Source: JAICTV01 sp035634055 (GTDB taxonomy: Bacteria; Planctomycetota; Phycisphaerae; Tepidisphaerales; Tepidisphaeraceae). Taken from it: a DNA stretch of 15,540 nt. The notes under the pieces were generated by a model. The model made no database searches. It was not told the DNA's origin and saw only the letters and a program-made list of their open reading frames with translations. The stretch lies in NCBI GenBank assembly GCA_035634055.1, contig DASQDR010000042.1, positions 1 through 15,540 of the forward strand, in the 5' to 3' direction. Numbering within the stretch: position 1 is the stretch's first letter; every line of letters starts with the position of its first letter. Positions 14,296-15,540 of this stretch are shown one piece after another. Both the position numbers and the translations under genes were made by a program.

Positions 14296-15021
14296 ATGCC
14301 CGCCATTCGCAACGCCTCAATTGTGCTGACGATCGCCCTCGGCCTGGCCGTCGCCACCGTCGCCCGCTCGCAAGACCAAGGCGCCTCGCCCGCCGGCAGC
14401 GCGGGAACCGCCGGCAGCGCCGGCAGCGCGGGAACCGCCGGCAGCGCCGGCAGCGCGGGCAATAGCGGCGGCGGCGGCGCCGCGACCGCAGGCGGGCCCA
14501 CCGCCGCCCCCACCGCCGATCAGATGATGGCCGCCATGGCGAAGTACGGCACGCCGGGCGCGGAGCACGAGCGGCTCAAGGCGATGGCCGGCACCTTCGA
14601 CGCCGTCGTCACCTTCGCCATGCCCGGCATGCCCGAGCAGACCGTCAAGGGAAAGATGACCAACGAGATGATCCTCGGCGGCCGCTACCTCAGGGGCGAG
14701 TACGCCGGCGAGATGATGGGTCAACCCTTCAGCGGCGTGCAGGTCTTCGGCTACGACAGGATGAAGCAGAAGTACGTCTCATCGTGGATGGACTCGATGA
14801 GCACCTCGATGATGACCGCCGAGGGAACCGCCGACGAGGCCGGCAAGGCCATCACCGCCAAGTGCAGCTACGACTGCCCGATCACCAACTCCAAGCGCTC
14901 GATGCGGCAGGTGACCACGATCACCGACAACGACCACCACACCTTCGAAACCTACGAGTCCGGCCCGGACGGCAAGGAGACCAAGGCCATGACCATCAAG
15001 TACACGCGAGCGAAGGAATAG
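14296..15021 (+). CDS. Secreted DUF1579-domain protein with a Gly-Ser-Ala linker
   Basis: The 241-aa protein begins with a signal peptide (~1-25: MPAIRN, then the hydrophobic run IVLTIALGLAVATVA, then ARSQ as a likely cleavage site). Residues ~29-66 are a low-complexity Gly/Ser/Ala/Thr linker, partly encoded by a 27-bp tandem repeat (14395-14460). From ~78 onward it matches DUF1579: GAEHERLKAMAGTFDAVVTF, then MILGGRYLRGEY, GVQVFGYDRMKQKYVSSWMD and DHHTFETYESGPDGKE. DUF1579 is a calycin-like lipid-binding-type barrel of unknown function, frequent in exported planctomycete proteins. Two Cys (KCSYDCP, ~194-199) could pair. The gene is preceded by a micro-lipoprotein, and both are bracketed by a long inverted repeat, so they may form one unit. 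Periplasmic or extracellular location is inferred. Confidence 0.88.
   Translation: MPAIRNASIVLTIALGLAVATVARSQDQGASPAGSAGTAGSAGSAGTAGSAGSAGNSGGGGAATAGGPTAAPTADQMMAAMAKYGTPGAEHERLKAMAGTFDAVVTFAMPGMPEQTVKGKMTNEMILGGRYLRGEYAGEMMGQPFSGVQVFGYDRMKQKYVSSWMDSMSTSMMTAEGTADEAGKAITAKCSYDCPITNSKRSMRQVTTITDNDHHTFETYESGPDGKETKAMTIKYTRAKE
14395..14460 (+). repeat. 27-bp in-frame tandem repeat, ~2.4 copies
   Basis: Two identical 27-bp units (14395-14421 and 14422-14448) encode GSAGTAGSA each, and a third partial unit follows (14449-14460). The identity at wobble positions indicates recent slippage or unequal exchange. Length variation here would only change the linker. Confidence 0.85.
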
Positions 15022-15035
15022 AGCGGGGGGGGGTA

Positions 15036-15109
15036 ATATCGAATAGGAAATGTCGAATGCCGAATGACGAATGTCGAAACAATACAAAATGTAGAATGGG
15101 GAAATGACC
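15036..15109. repeat. Right arm of the inverted repeat bracketing the DUF1579 unit
   Basis: It contains AAATGTCGAATGCCGAATGA (15048-15067), a run of CGAATGN heptamers, then GTCGAAACAATA and finally GGAAATGACC (15100-15109). It starts 14 bases after the DUF1579 stop codon. The arm is AT-richer than all surrounding DNA. Confidence 0.8.
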
Positions 15110-15207
15110 AAAACGGGATGATCGCGCGGTCCCCGTTTGCACCGTCTCGCGGGTGCCTCGTTGTCGGCGGCTCCTCGTCGGTGGGGTGCGTGCCGCCACC
15201 GTCGCCG

Positions 15208-15230
15208 CGGGCGATCCGGTAAATCGCCCG
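15208..15230. repeat. Perfect 8-bp stem hairpin (CGGGCGAT / ATCGCCCG)
   Basis: The stem arms are 15208-15215 and 15223-15230, with a 7-base loop (CCGGTAA). It is REP-like in size and sits 15 bp from the GGTTCCTGACCCC units. No T-run follows on either strand, so a terminator is not claimed. Otherwise the 15110-15241 stretch shows no gene. Confidence 0.5.
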
Positions 15231-15241
15231 GTCGTTACAGA

Positions 15242-15540
15242 CTAGGTTCCTGACCCCCTTTGGTTCCCCTGACCCCTTTGATTCGCCCTTCCCCGACTTC
15301 CGCTTTCAACCGCGGGTGGAGCTGGATGTCTCGCTCCCAGTAATATCCCTGGCTCCGTCTCAACCCTCGCCGTCGCCCAAGGCGGCGTCCTCGCCCTGGC
15401 GTCGGCCCGGTTCACATCGGCGCGTCGCTCCAGCAGCGCCTTCACCACCGCGACCTCCGCCCGGTCGACCGCAAGCAGGAGCGGCGGGCCTTGCTCACCG
15501 AAATCGGCGGTCACGTCGGCCCCCATCTGAAGCAGTCGTT
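15242..15540 (-). CDS. C-terminal end of an ankyrin-repeat protein, probably degraded (runs off the right edge)
   Basis: The minus-strand frame is open to the window end. The first residues show ankyrin-repeat pattern: LLQMGADVTADFGEQGPPLL, then LAVDRAEVAVVKALLERRAD and VNRADARARTP, i.e. a helix pair ending in ALLERRADVN as in the 33-residue consensus. The pattern breaks after ARARTPPW; the following ~45 residues have no ankyrin character. The last codons (ANQRGQGNQRGSGT) are simply translation of the GGTTCCTGACCCC repeat units. A one-base shift near RTPP would give the more typical RTPL, but then leads into a different frame without ankyrin sequence. The reading end is therefore probably replaced by repeat DNA. 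The function of the upstream part cannot be judged. Confidence 0.6.
   Translation of the reverse strand, partial: RLLQMGADVTADFGEQGPPLLLAVDRAEVAVVKALLERRADVNRADARARTPPWATARVETEPGILLGARHPAPPAVESGSRGRANQRGQGNQRGSGT
15245..15280. repeat. Two tandem GGTTCC(CC)TGACCCC(C)TTT units
   Basis: Unit 1 is 15245-15261 (GGTTCCTGACCCCCTTT) and unit 2 is 15262-15280 (GGTTCCCCTGACCCCTTTG). This is a familiar dispersed repeat motif in planctomycete and related genomes, often seen near Y1 (IS200/REP-associated) transposase loci. No transposase is visible here. Confidence 0.65.

Noticed and set aside
15036..15109. A coding extension or a separate small gene in the AT-richer stretch after DUF1579
   Set aside because: The stretch is explained by CGAATGN heptamers matching the arm at 14018-14084; open frames through it have no start signals.

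Overview
The window is high-GC DNA with a densely coded, mixed-strand layout. The gene set and the short intergenic repeat families suggest a Planctomycetota genome, plausibly of the Phycisphaerae type. The gene set in question is secreted sorbosone-dehydrogenase-like propellers with Ig-like domains, a DUF1579 protein, two different transketolase-type enzymes, and a GH28-like remnant. This placement rests on recognition of content, not on a search or a 16S gene. No tRNA, rRNA, CRISPR array, complete transposase or prophage gene is visible.

Layout: (1) 1-3606, plus strand: two tandem paralogous secreted or anchored beta-propeller proteins; the first is cut by the left edge. (2) 3799-6317: radA (minus) and murQ (plus), divergent from a 110-bp intergenic region. 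(3) 6465-8068, minus strand: a 47-residue basic Cys-containing protein, a YycJ-like metallo-beta-lactamase-fold hydrolase, and the 3' remnant of a GH28-like glycosidase. (4) 8153-12188: a canonical transketolase (minus) back to back with a second, non-canonical transketolase-family protein (plus). (5) 12452-13926: moeA, with a 4-bp overlap into a micro-lipoprotein candidate. (6) 14018-15109: a two-gene unit (micro-lipoprotein plus secreted DUF1579 protein) bracketed by an inverted repeat with arms of about 70 bp. (7) 15208-15540: repeat debris and the end of an ankyrin-repeat gene entering from the right edge.

The genes do not form one pathway. They are mostly housekeeping (DNA repair, MurNAc-6P recycling, pentose phosphate metabolism, molybdenum cofactor synthesis) mixed with exported proteins. 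What stands out is the repeat landscape. At least six different short repeat families occur: a CGCTCCGT octamer array beside radA, a GTGAGGATTGA-type inverted repeat, a TGTCATCC palindrome, a GGCACGRA octamer palindrome sitting in frame inside moeA, a CGAATGN heptamer inverted repeat around the DUF1579 unit, and GGTTCCTGACCCC units inside the ankyrin frame. Several abut or enter genes, so they appear to have shaped gene ends here. The moeA insertion and the bracketed DUF1579 unit are the best candidates for something not yet described.
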